Assembly: GCA_947499555.1 (NCBI GenBank) | Contig: CANMOU010000001.1 | Span: forward strand, 1,364,001 to 1,428,000 | Length of the DNA: 64,000 bases | Reading direction: 5' to 3' | From: an uncultured Roseovarius sp. | Lineage (GTDB): Bacteria; Pseudomonadota; Alphaproteobacteria; Rhodobacterales; Rhodobacteraceae | Shown: piece after piece, positions 1 to 8,984 of the stretch | How positions within the stretch are numbered: the first letter of the stretch is position 1 | Layout: every line of letters begins with the position of its first letter | Notes under the pieces: model-generated | Database searches by the model: none | Seen by the model: the letters and a program-made list of their open reading frames with translations, nothing else | Told to the model about the DNA's origin: nothing | Translations under genes and position numbers: made by a program

Positions 1-32
1 CACACGGACATCTCAAATATCTTAGTGGTATC

Positions 33-968
33 TCAGGCTTCGGCGGCGACCGCCGCAACATCTTCGGGCGTGCCGATCGCGCGCACGGCGATGTCTCGGT
101 TGATCCGCCGCACCATACCGCTGAGCGCCTTGCCAGCGCCAATTTCCCAGGTCTCGCTTACGCCGGCGCCGGCCATATGTTCAACCGATTCCCGCCAGCG
201 TACCGAGCCGGTGACCTGTTCAACCAGAAGCGCCCGAATGGTTTCCGGGTCCTCGACCTGCGCTGCACGCACATTCGCCACGACGGGCACTTTGGGCTTG
301 GCAATTTCGACCTCTGCAAGCGCCTCGGCCATCGCGTCTGCCGCGGGCTGCATCAAGGCGCAATGAAACGGCGCGCTGACCGGCAACAGCACCGCCCGTT
401 TCGCCCCTTTCTCCTTGGCGATTTCAACGGCACGCTCCACAGCGGCCGCATGGCCCGACACAACAATCTGCGCCGGGTCATTGTCATTCGCAGCCTGGCA
501 AACCTCGCCTTGTGCCGCCGCCTCGGCCACCTCGCGCACAGCGGCCAGATCAAGGCCCAGGATCGCGGCCATCGCCCCTTCTCCGACTGGGACAGCCGCC
601 TGCATCGCAAGACCACGGGTCCGAAGCAGACGCGCGCAATCACCAATCTTGAGTGCACCGGCTGCGGCCAATGCGGAATACTCACCAAGCGAATGCCCGG
701 CCACCATTGCAGCCTTTTCAATGCCGATGCCTTCAGCCTCAAGGGCGCGCATAGCGGCAAGCGATGTCGCCATAAGTGCCGGCTGCGCATTCTGGGTCAG
801 CGTCAGTGTCTCCTGATCTCCCTCCCAGATCAGGCCACTCAGCTTTTCGCCAAGCGCCTCGTCCACTTCCTCGAACACAGCCATGGCAGAGGGATAGGCC
901 TCGGCCAGCGCTTGCCCCATGCCGACACTCTGCGCACCTTGTCCCGGAAAAATGAATGCTTTGGTCAT
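33..968 (-). CDS. fabD: Malonyl-CoA:ACP transacylase FabD
   Basis: It transfers malonyl groups from CoA to acyl carrier protein to start type II fatty acid synthesis in the cytosol. The 311-residue protein has the normal family length. The N-terminal FPGQGAQ motif, the nucleophile elbow GHSLGEYSAL with Ser93, Arg118 in TRGLAMQ and His202 in APFHCALM are all present, so the Ser-His machinery is intact. The gene is transcribed leftwards and ends 32 bases from the window edge, so any fabG/acpP neighbours would lie outside. The gap to the divergent cytochrome gene is about 180 bp and probably holds both promoters. Confidence 0.97.
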   Translation of the reverse strand: MTKAFIFPGQGAQSVGMGQALAEAYPSAMAVFEEVDEALGEKLSGLIWEGDQETLTLTQNAQPALMATSLAAMRALEAEGIGIEKAAMVAGHSLGEYSALAAAGALKIGDCARLLRTRGLAMQAAVPVGEGAMAAILGLDLAAVREVAEAAAQGEVCQAANDNDPAQIVVSGHAAAVERAVEIAKEKGAKRAVLLPVSAPFHCALMQPAADAMAEALAEVEIAKPKVPVVANVRAAQVEDPETIRALLVEQVTGSVRWRESVEHMAGAGVSETWEIGAGKALSGMVRRINRDIAVRAIGTPEDVAAVAAEA

Positions 969-1151
969 TTACTTTCGTATCCTCTTCCCTGTCCTTTTCC
1001 CGATACCGCGCCACGGGCCTGCGCGCAATGACCCCGGCACCTTGTCACTCTGGCGCGCATTGGCGCACGTAACTTGTGCGTGGCTGGGAATTGTTCCTCG
1101 CCCTAAAGCGTCTAGTTTGAAGACCAACACGTAAATCGCAGGACATTCACT

Positions 1152-2432
1152 ATGGCTATGACAAACTCATCCCGGACCTATGGCAGCGTGACCAAGGCCT
1201 TTCACTGGCTGACGGCATTGTTGATCCTGAGTGTTATTCCTTTGGGTATCATCGCCAATGATCTGGCTTATGCGATCAAGGATCCCGATATCGCGACAAC
1301 GGATGCAGATCTGACCCGTGCGGCATTTCTGTTTTCGCTGCACAAGACATTCGGCGTGACGATCTTCTTTGTCGCACTTTTGCGCATTGTCTGGGCGCTT
1401 AGCCAGACCAAGCCGGGATTGCTGAACGGCGATAAACCACTTGAGGCGATGGCGGCTGAAACCGTGCATTGGCTGCTTTATGGATCGCTTGTTCTGGTGC
1501 CGCTGACAGGATGGATTCACCATGCAGCCACCACCGGTTTTGCCCCTATCTGGTGGCCCTTTGGCCAGTCATTGCCCTTTGTGCCGCAGGATGAAACCCT
1601 GGCCCATCAGATGGCCGCTTTGCACTATATCCTGCAATGGGTCTTGGTCGCTTCGGTTGCCTTGCATATCGCGGGCGCGCTCAAGCACCACGTGATCGAT
1701 AAAGATGCCACGCTGCGCCGCATGCTTCCCGGCCAAACGGCTGCTGAGCCTGCAGCGCGGCAACCCGGCCATGCGATCCCGTTCATCGCGGCCCTGCTGG
1801 TCTGGGGCATGGCGCTAAGCGGCGGTGCGGCGCTTGGCTGGCTGAAGCCCGAGGTGCATCAGGCAGACGCCGTTGAGGTTGCAACCCCTAAAGTCGAGGC
1901 TGCGCCGGAAACAGTTGAGGACGCCGCACCTGGTGCCCCGCGGGCCACATTGCCCAACAGCTGGACTGTCGAAAGCGGCAGCTTGGGTATCTCTGTCATA
2001 CAGCTGGGATCAGAGATACAGGGAAGCTTTGCCGACTGGACGGCGGATATCATCTACAGCGACACCCCCGACGACACCGGGCGCTATGGCACGGTTGAGG
2101 TGCAGATCGACATCGCCTCATTGACACTTGGTTCTGTGACGTCGCAGGCGATGGGGCAGGATTTCTTCCATGTGACCGACCATCCGAAGGCAATGTTTAA
2201 AGCCAATATTGTTGACGGTGAAACCGGGCCCGTCGCGACAGGCACGCTGACCATCAAAGGCGCGGAGGTTGCAGTGGAAATGCCGATTGCCCTGGCGGTC
2301 AACGAAGGCACCGCAGACGCCTCCGGCACGCTTGTTGTCGATCGCCGCGACTTTGGGATCGGCGCTGCTGGCGAAGGCAATATCGCCGCCAGCGTGACCA
2401 TCCGTTTTGAGTTAACAGCGACGGCCAACTAG
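1152..2432 (+). CDS. Cytochrome b561-YceI fusion protein
   Basis: A 426-residue two-domain protein. Residues 1 to about 195 are a di-haem cytochrome b561 domain with four hydrophobic segments and conserved histidines (for example FHWL near the N-terminus and LHKTFG). An additional hydrophobic segment lies near 210-233, followed by an Ala/Pro/Glu-rich linker. From about 255 to the end is a YceI domain, the lipocalin-like fold that binds isoprenoid-type lipids, ending in RFELTATAN. The topology would place the YceI domain in the periplasm. In many bacteria the two parts are adjacent genes. A role in membrane redox chemistry with a quinone or isoprenoid ligand is inferred. It stands alone and is followed by a hairpin. 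Confidence 0.9.
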   Translation: MAMTNSSRTYGSVTKAFHWLTALLILSVIPLGIIANDLAYAIKDPDIATTDADLTRAAFLFSLHKTFGVTIFFVALLRIVWALSQTKPGLLNGDKPLEAMAAETVHWLLYGSLVLVPLTGWIHHAATTGFAPIWWPFGQSLPFVPQDETLAHQMAALHYILQWVLVASVALHIAGALKHHVIDKDATLRRMLPGQTAAEPAARQPGHAIPFIAALLVWGMALSGGAALGWLKPEVHQADAVEVATPKVEAAPETVEDAAPGAPRATLPNSWTVESGSLGISVIQLGSEIQGSFADWTADIIYSDTPDDTGRYGTVEVQIDIASLTLGSVTSQAMGQDFFHVTDHPKAMFKANIVDGETGPVATGTLTIKGAEVAVEMPIALAVNEGTADASGTLVVDRRDFGIGAAGEGNIAASVTIRFELTATAN

Positions 2433-2450
2433 TCAACTTTGTTAAAGAAA

Positions 2451-2479
2451 CCGCCTCCGAGCACAAAGACCGGAGGCGG
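2451..2479 (-). terminator. Intrinsic terminator of the glutamate dehydrogenase gene
   Basis: A perfect 9-bp stem (CCGCCTCCG / CGGAGGCGG) with an 11-base loop sits between the convergent cytochrome and dehydrogenase genes. Read on the minus strand it is followed by TTTCTTTAAC, so it fits a Rho-independent terminator for the leftward gene. It lacks a T-run on the plus strand but may slow transcription there too. Confidence 0.7.
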
Positions 2480-2499
2480 ACTTACCTTTGGCTGGTGCG

Positions 2500-3933
2500 T
2501 TACAGACCGAGCGCGCGATAGCTGGCGGCCACCTTATCAATCGCGACCAAATAAGCGGCTGTGCGCAGGTCACTTACGTCACTACGCCCGTGCCAGACTT
2601 CGCGCATGGATTGATAGGCAACGCGCATCGTATCATCGAGACCAGAGCGCACCAGCTCGAGCTCGCCAGCCCCCCGCAGATATTTCTGCTTGAAACCCGG
2701 TGTCAGCGTCCAACCCAGATCCTTGTCAGCGCTCAGCTGTTCAAGCTCATCCACGATCAGCTGATGTCGCGCTTCCTCCTGCCGCCGACCCATCCGTCCA
2801 AAGCGAATGTGGCTGAGGTTTTTGACCCATTCGAAATACGAGACGGTCACACCACCTGCGTTGGCGTACATGTCGGGAATGATGACACATCCCTTTTCGC
2901 GCAGGACTTCGTCGGCGCCAGCCGTCACCGGACCATTGGCCGCCTCGATGATGACCGGTGCCTTGATCCTGTCGGCATTGCCGATGTTGATCACTCCCTC
3001 AAGCGCAGCAGGGATAAGGATGTCGCATTCATTTTCAAGCACACCAGCTCCATCACTGACATGCTGCGCATCGGGATAGCCCGTAACGCCGCCATGATTG
3101 GCGATCCAGTGGTGCACCGAGTCAATGTCGAGACCGCCATCGCGCACCAACGCGCCGTCGCGTTCGATCACGCCGGTCACGACACAACCGTCTTCCTCTG
3201 AGAGAAACTTCGCTGCGTGATAGCCCACGTTACCAAGGCCTTGCACGATGACGCGCTTGCCATCGAGCGTGCCGTCCATACCGGCGGCCTTGATATCCTC
3301 GGGGTGGCGGAAGAACTCTTGCAAGGCGTATTGCACCCCACGGCCCGTGGCCTCGGTCCGGCCCTGAATTCCGCCGGCGTTGATCGGTTTGCCTGTCACA
3401 CAGGCCCGCGCGTTGATGTCGGTGGTGTTCATGCGGTGGTATTGATCCGCGATCCAGGCCATCTCGCGCTCACCAGTGCCCATGTCCGGCGCAGGCACGT
3501 TTTGCGACGGATGAATAAGGTCGCGTTTCGCCAGTTCATAGGCAAAGCGACGCGTGATCAGCTCCAGCTCGTGTTCGTCCCATTCGCGTGGATCAATCCG
3601 CAGGCCACCTTTTGAGCCGCCAAAGGGCGCTTCGACCAAAGCACATTTGTAGGTCATAAGCGCCGCAAGCGCCTCAACCTCATCCTGATTAACGCCCATC
3701 GCATAGCGAATGCCGCCCTTCACAGGTTCCATATGCTCTGAGTGCACACTGCGATAACCGGTGAAGGTATGAATCTGGCCGCGAAGCCGCACACCGAAAC
3801 GCACTGTATAGGTCGCATTACAGACCCTGATCTTTTCTTCCAGACCCGGCGGCAAGTCCATCAGCGACACCGCGCGGTTGAACATCATGTCCACACTTTC
3901 GCGAAAGCTCGGTTCTTTGATTGGCGCGTTCAT
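2500..3933 (-). CDS. NAD(P)-dependent glutamate dehydrogenase (Glu/Leu/Phe/Val family)
   Basis: It catalyses reversible oxidative deamination of glutamate to 2-oxoglutarate and ammonia. The 477-residue form starting MNAPIKEP is preferred over longer in-frame starts because GGGGAGGAG stands just upstream of this ATG. Conserved features are the substrate and catalytic region around KGGIRY, the KCALVEAPFGGSKGG stretch with its lysines, VPAPDMGT, and the nucleotide-binding GLGNVG motif near the middle. The long family (over 450 residues) resembles eukaryotic-type GdhA. It is monocistronic, with a terminator directly downstream. Confidence 0.93.
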   Translation of the reverse strand: MNAPIKEPSFRESVDMMFNRAVSLMDLPPGLEEKIRVCNATYTVRFGVRLRGQIHTFTGYRSVHSEHMEPVKGGIRYAMGVNQDEVEALAALMTYKCALVEAPFGGSKGGLRIDPREWDEHELELITRRFAYELAKRDLIHPSQNVPAPDMGTGEREMAWIADQYHRMNTTDINARACVTGKPINAGGIQGRTEATGRGVQYALQEFFRHPEDIKAAGMDGTLDGKRVIVQGLGNVGYHAAKFLSEEDGCVVTGVIERDGALVRDGGLDIDSVHHWIANHGGVTGYPDAQHVSDGAGVLENECDILIPAALEGVINIGNADRIKAPVIIEAANGPVTAGADEVLREKGCVIIPDMYANAGGVTVSYFEWVKNLSHIRFGRMGRRQEEARHQLIVDELEQLSADKDLGWTLTPGFKQKYLRGAGELELVRSGLDDTMRVAYQSMREVWHGRSDVSDLRTAAYLVAIDKVAASYRALGL

Positions 3934-4244
3934 TGGGCTCCTCCCCTCGTTTTCTTTGGCAAGCCGCTTTTCCAGGGCGCAAGCATCCCCATCGTTAAGG
4001 CAGATCAGCAATTTGTCCAGCGAGTCACGGAAGATTCGCCGAAATACCGCCGCCGCCCCAATACGGCGCCGTTTGTTAACAAGAGGAAAACAAAAGCGGG
4101 GATCGAGCAGTTTTGTGGAGCGGACATCAAACAATCCGTCCTATTTTGAAAGCCCAGCGCCTTAATTTGAACACACCCCTCAACGATAACCGCTACGTCG
4201 AATTCCGTATCCATGGGCGAAATCCGCCCAATAGAGGTGTCATT

Positions 4245-6176
4245 ATGAAGGTGTATCTTGGACCAACCGAATTGAGCAGAACTGGCGTGTCCGCTTCGTC
4301 GCTCAACACCAGAAAACCAAATAGTTTCCTACGCGCGTTCCGCAAAGCCGAAGAAGGCTCGGCAACGGTTCTGACGTTCTTCATTTTCATGTTCATGGTT
4401 GTCATGGCCGGTATCGGCATTGACATGATGCGCTTTGAAATGGAGCGGGCGAGGCTTCAGGCGACACTGGACGCCGCCGTGCTGGCCGGTGCTGGCGCAC
4501 CTTTCGGTCAAGACCCCAAGGCAATCGTGCAGGATTACTTCCTGAAATCCGAGATGTCCGATTTCCTGAACGATTTCGAAGAAGGTGACGTGGTGACGTC
4601 ACTCAATGCATCGAGCGTTCACGCAAGCGCGCAAATGACAATGGACACCTACCTGATGAAGCTGTCAGGTGTCGAAAGCCTGACGGCAATCGCTGCTGCC
4701 ACGGCCGAGACGCGCATTCCCAAGCTGGAAATCGCATTGGTTCTGGACGTCTCGAATTCGATGAACAACAACAACAAGATCGGTAACCTTCGCACTGCTG
4801 CGAAAGATTTTGTAACGACGATCCTCGACTCTGCCGATGAAGGCAATGCCGTGATCTCGATCGTGCCATTCAGCACCTCAGTGGCACCATCTGACGGGAT
4901 TTTCGACGCGCTCCTCGTCGACCAGAAGCATTCGTATTCAAACTGCCTTGTTTTCGACGATGACGATTACAACAATACAGCGCTGGTCACCGATACCGCG
5001 GCGGCGAGTTCTTCGATCACGTTGCAACCAATCGAACAGGCGATTTACACGTCCCGCTTTGACTCGAATAACGGGACGGGAACAGAGTTTGGCATCGACT
5101 ATCTGAACCAGTCCTGGCGTTCGTGCTTTACCGAAGATGGCTATCGGATCAAACCGTTCTCGGCGAGCGAGAGCGAGCTGCACACATCCATCAACAACAT
5201 GATTGCTGACGGCAATACGACGGGCAGCCTTGGCATCAAATGGGGTGCAGCGATGCTCGACCCGACATTCCGTGATGTCAATGCGGCGCTTATTGCATCG
5301 AGTGATATGGATGCGTCGCTGGACACCGTGCCAGTGGATTATGACGAAGGCGACACTGTGAAAGCCATCGTGATGATGGGTGACGGTCAGAATACGACGA
5401 CCTACTTCTTCCCGGAAAACAGCGCCTATCGCGGGCCGGATTCCGAGGTATTCAAGGTCAGGTATACCGACGAAGTCTTCCACTACGTCTATTATCGCTA
5501 CAACGCGAACTATCGGTCATATAATGCTGGCTACGAGTATCTTTGCTCGGACGCCTATCCCGACTGGCTTTGTGAGTACAAGTCCGAGGACTTTACCAAC
5601 TACTACATTCGCGATGTTGATGATCACTACCCACCGGGTCTCTTGACCGGCGCTGGCGACAACCTTGACGACACGCCATTGCCGCCATGCGACAATGACT
5701 CGTCCGTCAACTGTGACGATGTCGTTGATGAGCTCTTCGATGGTCGCTACTACATCAACGCGGCCACCGGCCAAAAGATCAACGGCGAAGAATTCGTTAC
5801 GCTTGACGATGAGGTCGACGAGTTCAAATCGCGTCGCCGCCTCGATTGGGAAGAAGCGTGGGGTCACATGACGCCGGACGAATATGGCGACCTCACAGGC
5901 GACCGCACGCCGGACACCGAGTATGAGGACGCGGCCAGCAACATCAGCGGCTCGACGAAAGATACGCGGATGTCGAATGTTTGCAGCGCATCCAAGGCAA
6001 ACGGTGTGGTGATCTACACGATCGGCTTTGAGATCGGCGCTGGCGGCACTGCAGAAGCAGCCCTTCAGGACTGCGCCACATCGCTCACGCATTACTACCG
6101 CGTGGACGGCGTGGATATCTCTGCCGCGTTCAGCTCAATCGCGGGTAACGTTCAATCGCTGAGGTTGACACAATGA
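4245..6176 (+). CDS. TadG-like pilus assembly protein with von Willebrand A domain
   Basis: The start at MKVYLGP follows AGAGG closely; the longer frame from 4113 has no such site. The 643-residue protein begins with a Tad-type N-terminal segment (EEGSATVLTFFIFMFMVVMA) that is membrane-spanning and resembles a prepilin-like anchor. It then has a von Willebrand A domain with the metal-site motif DVSNS near residue 170. A long Asp/Tyr-rich, cysteine-containing insertion follows around residues 390-540, before the domain resumes and ends in an AFSSIAGNVQSLRLTQ-like tail. It is the first of three overlapping genes for putative minor pilins of a Flp/Tad system. The insertion is unusually acidic for this family. 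Confidence 0.85.
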   Translation: MKVYLGPTELSRTGVSASSLNTRKPNSFLRAFRKAEEGSATVLTFFIFMFMVVMAGIGIDMMRFEMERARLQATLDAAVLAGAGAPFGQDPKAIVQDYFLKSEMSDFLNDFEEGDVVTSLNASSVHASAQMTMDTYLMKLSGVESLTAIAAATAETRIPKLEIALVLDVSNSMNNNNKIGNLRTAAKDFVTTILDSADEGNAVISIVPFSTSVAPSDGIFDALLVDQKHSYSNCLVFDDDDYNNTALVTDTAAASSSITLQPIEQAIYTSRFDSNNGTGTEFGIDYLNQSWRSCFTEDGYRIKPFSASESELHTSINNMIADGNTTGSLGIKWGAAMLDPTFRDVNAALIASSDMDASLDTVPVDYDEGDTVKAIVMMGDGQNTTTYFFPENSAYRGPDSEVFKVRYTDEVFHYVYYRYNANYRSYNAGYEYLCSDAYPDWLCEYKSEDFTNYYIRDVDDHYPPGLLTGAGDNLDDTPLPPCDNDSSVNCDDVVDELFDGRYYINAATGQKINGEEFVTLDDEVDEFKSRRRLDWEEAWGHMTPDEYGDLTGDRTPDTEYEDAASNISGSTKDTRMSNVCSASKANGVVIYTIGFEIGAGGTAEAALQDCATSLTHYYRVDGVDISAAFSSIAGNVQSLRLTQ

Positions 6177-6709
6177 TACGTCGATTTCGCTCTCTCCTGG
6201 GCCGCACGGCCCGGGAAGAGGACGGGAACGCGACTATCGAGTTCGTCCTCCTCTTCCCGATCTACCTGTCTTTCATGATCCTTTCGATCGAGCTGGGCTT
6301 CATCACGATGCGCCACACAATGATCGAACGTGGGATGGATATCGCGGTTCGCGAGCTTCGCCTCGGCACCGGCACGGCGCCGCAGCATGATGAGATCAAA
6401 GACATCATCTGCGACAATGCCTTGGTCGTGCTTGATTGCGAAAACAGCCTGCGTCTTGAAATGGAACCGGCCAATCTCTTCGTGTTCAACTCGCTGGATA
6501 CCGAGGCGGACTGCACCGACAAAGAGGAAGAGGCCAAACCGGTTCGCTCGTTCACGCCGGGTCAGCAGAACCAGCTGATGCTGCTGCGGGCTTGCTACAA
6601 ATACGATCCGCTCTTCCCAGATGAGTTTCTCGGCTCGTCGCTTTCGACGGATGCCAGCGGACAGGCCTCGATCATTTCAATGACGGCCTTCGTACAGGAG
6701 CCGATCTGA
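6173..6709 (+). CDS. TadE-like pilus assembly protein
   Basis: A 178-residue protein whose start overlaps the preceding stop as ATGA. Residues about 15-50 carry the TadE signature: a charged N-terminus, then EEDGNATIEFVLLFPIY leading into one membrane helix. The glutamate five residues after a small residue recalls the prepilin peptidase site of pseudopilins. The rest is an extracytoplasmic domain with two or three cysteines. The tight overlap shows co-translation with the vWA gene. Confidence 0.85.
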   Translation: MIRRFRSLLGRTAREEDGNATIEFVLLFPIYLSFMILSIELGFITMRHTMIERGMDIAVRELRLGTGTAPQHDEIKDIICDNALVVLDCENSLRLEMEPANLFVFNSLDTEADCTDKEEEAKPVRSFTPGQQNQLMLLRACYKYDPLFPDEFLGSSLSTDASGQASIISMTAFVQEPI

Positions 6710-7341
6710 TGTTGTATGCACGTTTCAAAGTTGCCTTTCGAGCATTCCTGAAAGAGACCCGTGGCTCATTCACAGTCGAGTCTGTCATTGTCATCCCGCT
6801 TCTTTTCTGGGCAGCGGCGGCAACGTTCGAGTTCTTCGAGATCCACCGCTACAAGAGCGCCCGGGAAAAGGCGACCTATGCTATCGCGGACATGATATCG
6901 CGTGAAACATCGACCAACGGACTTACGTCGATTTACATGGACAATGCGATGGCATTGTTTGACGAGATTTCAAACGATAGCGGCACAAATCAGCTGCGTG
7001 TTTCAGTTGTGCAGTATGACCAGATTGAAGACATCTACGAGATCGTCTGGTCACAAGTGCGTGGCACCGGGTCAAATCTAGCGCAACTCGAGACAGAGGA
7101 CGTCGAAGACGATCACGACCGTCTTCCGATCGTGGACCACGGCGACCAGATCATCCTGGTCGAGTCCAACTCGATGTACCAGCCCTTTTTCGGCGTGGCG
7201 CTCAATGAACTTCTGATTGACACCCGGATGTTCACATCGATCCGCTTTGCGCCGCAGGTCTGCTACGAAGGCGTCTGCTCGCCGCCCAGTGCGACAGGTT
7301 CGGACACAAGCGACGACGACGACGCGGCAAGCAACACCTAA
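6709..7341 (+). CDS. TadE-like pilus assembly protein (second copy)
   Basis: A 210-residue protein starting on the TGATG junction with the previous gene. It shows the same architecture: TRGSFTVESVIVIPLLFW as the anchor and pilin-like motif, then a soluble domain with two cysteines (CYEGVC). It ends in an acidic Asp-rich tail. The three genes form one transcription unit. No tadABC ATPase/platform or flp pilin gene is in this window, so the remaining Tad apparatus must be elsewhere. Confidence 0.83.
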   Translation: MLYARFKVAFRAFLKETRGSFTVESVIVIPLLFWAAAATFEFFEIHRYKSAREKATYAIADMISRETSTNGLTSIYMDNAMALFDEISNDSGTNQLRVSVVQYDQIEDIYEIVWSQVRGTGSNLAQLETEDVEDDHDRLPIVDHGDQIILVESNSMYQPFFGVALNELLIDTRMFTSIRFAPQVCYEGVCSPPSATGSDTSDDDDAASNT

Positions 7342-7348
7342 CGAATGG

Positions 7349-7837
7349 TCAATTGATCTCATCGCGTTTGAGCGCGGTGAGAAGATCAGCCATCACGCGC
7401 GATTGCGCACCTGGAGTGACACCTCCGACACCGATGCGCTTGCCAAGACGCCACCAAAGCCCCGGCTGCCACCGCGCCGGGGCTTTCTGCGTCAATTTGA
7501 TCAGAAAACCGTTCGACGGCTTAAAGGCAAAGATGCCCCGGTCCAGCGTCTCGATCTGATCGAGCGCGGCGATGATCTCGCCGTCGCTGGTGCGAAGACC
7601 GTCCCTTGTCAGTTCCACCGTCAAAGCGGTTGCCCGCCGCATCGCGTCGGCCAGCCAGAGCGCCAGTCCCCCCACCAGCAGAAGAAAGGCCTGCCAAACG
7701 AGCGATCCCGGCGGCTGTGCCATTGCCACGTAAAGCGACAGAAAGCCCAACGCTGCAACAGCGCCCACGCCCAACACTCTGCGGCCCGGCGAGGCCCGCA
7801 ATATAGTAAGAATTTCAGACTGTTCAGAACGGCTCAT
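7349..7837 (-). CDS. Hypothetical two-helix membrane protein
   Basis: A 162-residue protein with two hydrophobic segments near residues 20-60 (VLGVGAVAALGFLSLYVAM and AFLLLVGGLALWLADAM), then a cytosolic domain of about 90 residues. The C-terminal pattern GLWWRLGKRIGVGG looks like a conserved family motif, but I do not recognise a function. It converges on the pilus operon with only a few bases between the stops. A strong inverted repeat lies within its 3' coding part. Confidence 0.72.
   Translation of the reverse strand: MSRSEQSEILTILRASPGRRVLGVGAVAALGFLSLYVAMAQPPGSLVWQAFLLLVGGLALWLADAMRRATALTVELTRDGLRTSDGEIIAALDQIETLDRGIFAFKPSNGFLIKLTQKAPARWQPGLWWRLGKRIGVGGVTPGAQSRVMADLLTALKRDEIN
7456..7486 (+). 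terminator. Possible terminator for the Tad operon inside the opposing gene
   Basis: AAAGCCCCGG and CCGGGGCTTT form a perfect 10-bp stem with an 11-base loop, followed by CTGCG, about 115 bases after the last TadE-like stop. It lies inside the coding region of the convergent membrane-protein gene, where it encodes KAPARWQPGLW. The stem is typical of a Rho-independent terminator, although only three Ts follow. Confidence 0.45.
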
Positions 7838-7858
7838 CTTGCTGTTTCGTTCGCCATG

Positions 7859-8455
7859 CTACGCGCCCACCGTCTGGCGCACCATATTCCAATACAGGGT
7901 TTCCACCTCTGGCAGCGAGAGCCGCCCCTGCTCACGGTACCAGGTGTTAACGCCCGTCAGCATCGCGATCAATGCCATCGCCGTTATGCGGGGCTCTCGG
8001 ATATTGAAGACCCCATCGTGTTGCCCAGCCTCGAGGATATCGGCCAGGCACGACTCATAGTCTCGCCGCAATGCGCCAATCTCGTCAAAATTACTAGGGC
8101 TGAGGTTGCGAAGTTCCATGTAAGAGATAAACACCGCGTCCGCGCGTTTCGTATTGAAATGAATGTGGAAACGCGTGAAAGCCTCTAGCGCAGCACGGGC
8201 ATCCCGACCCTGCAGACGCTGCGCCGCAGCCGCCCAACCAGCCAGAAGATCATCCATATGCGCCTTCAACAGATCGAACAAAAGGCTTTGTTTATCAGGC
8301 GTATAGTTATAAAGCGCCCCGGCCTGCACCCCGACTTCGGTTGCAATCTGGCGCATCGAGACCGCCGCATAGCCATGCCGTGCGAAAAGCCGCAGTGCCG
8401 CGTCGCGCACCTTGGGGCCGGTGATATCGGAATGAGATCCTTGTGTGCGTGCCAT
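7859..8455 (-). CDS. TetR family transcriptional regulator
   Basis: A 198-residue regulator. The N-terminal helix-turn-helix spans about residues 13-58 (RLFARHGYAAVSMRQIATEVGVQ, then GALYNYTPDKQSLL). The C-terminal ligand domain is not diagnostic. A palindrome (TGAACA/TGTTCA) sits some 16 bases upstream of its start and is a natural autoregulatory operator. The ligand is unknown. Confidence 0.9.
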   Translation of the reverse strand: MARTQGSHSDITGPKVRDAALRLFARHGYAAVSMRQIATEVGVQAGALYNYTPDKQSLLFDLLKAHMDDLLAGWAAAAQRLQGRDARAALEAFTRFHIHFNTKRADAVFISYMELRNLSPSNFDEIGALRRDYESCLADILEAGQHDGVFNIREPRITAMALIAMLTGVNTWYREQGRLSLPEVETLYWNMVRQTVGA

Positions 8456-8470
8456 GGCAAAGACTTAACT

Positions 8471-8484
8471 GAACATCTGTTCAT
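8471..8484. promoter_or_regulatory. Palindromic operator upstream of the TetR gene
   Basis: TGAACATCTGTTCA has 6-bp arms around a 2-base centre and lies between the TetR start codon and the lipoprotein gene. Its size and place fit a TetR dimer site. The match between this site and this particular regulator is inferred. Confidence 0.6.
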
Positions 8485-8527
8485 ATAAAAGCCCTGCTTG
8501 CCCCGGACCCCCGAGTAATGGCATGAG

Positions 8528-8869
8528 ATGATCATGCGCCCGTCACACCCATCACACTGGCCTCGCCGACCTGCCACGCAGCTTGCGCTGGCAACCGGGG
8601 TTTTGTTGATGACAGGATGCACGCAATTCCCGGAATTGAACCAAAGTGTAAGTGCTGACGCTCGCAATGGCAGCTTTCCAAGCCTCGTGCCCGTCGAGGT
8701 GCTTCGCGCAGACGCGCCGGACCAACGGATCACGGATGACACGACACCCACGCTCGAAGCACGCGTTGCCGCCTTGCGCAGCCGCGCGGCGCGCCTGCGT
8801 GGGACCGTGCTCAGTTCCAATGCCCGCGCCCGTCTGGAACAGACACCAAACATCCCCGCGGAAGGCTAG
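8528..8869 (+). CDS. Small putative lipoprotein
   Basis: A 113-residue protein with a lipoprotein signal sequence: basic start, hydrophobic LALATGVLLM, then the lipobox LMTGC with the lipidated Cys at residue 31. Two ATG codons lie at the start (8528 and 8534), and neither has a strong ribosome site. The mature part of about 80 residues is rich in Ala/Arg and probably helical. Envelope localisation is inferred and the function is unknown. Confidence 0.7.
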   Translation: MIMRPSHPSHWPRRPATQLALATGVLLMTGCTQFPELNQSVSADARNGSFPSLVPVEVLRADAPDQRITDDTTPTLEARVAALRSRAARLRGTVLSSNARARLEQTPNIPAEG

Positions 8870-8984
8870 CCACAGGTTGAAAGCAAGCCGTCCTTGGCCG
8901 GCAACGAAAACCTGCGTTGCATGCCTGCGCCGGGCGCGGTACATCCCCGGAAAAACCTGACCTGTTCAGCAATTGGAGACCGCC

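Noticed and set aside
2488-3201. Long open frames on the plus strand opposite glutamate dehydrogenase
   Set aside because: They are reverse-strand shadows of the dehydrogenase. Their predicted proteins have no recognisable motifs, while the opposite strand has a complete catalytic and cofactor set.
8870-8984. Riboswitch before homoserine dehydrogenase
   Set aside because: The 115-base leader shows no recognisable SAM-II or other aptamer pattern.
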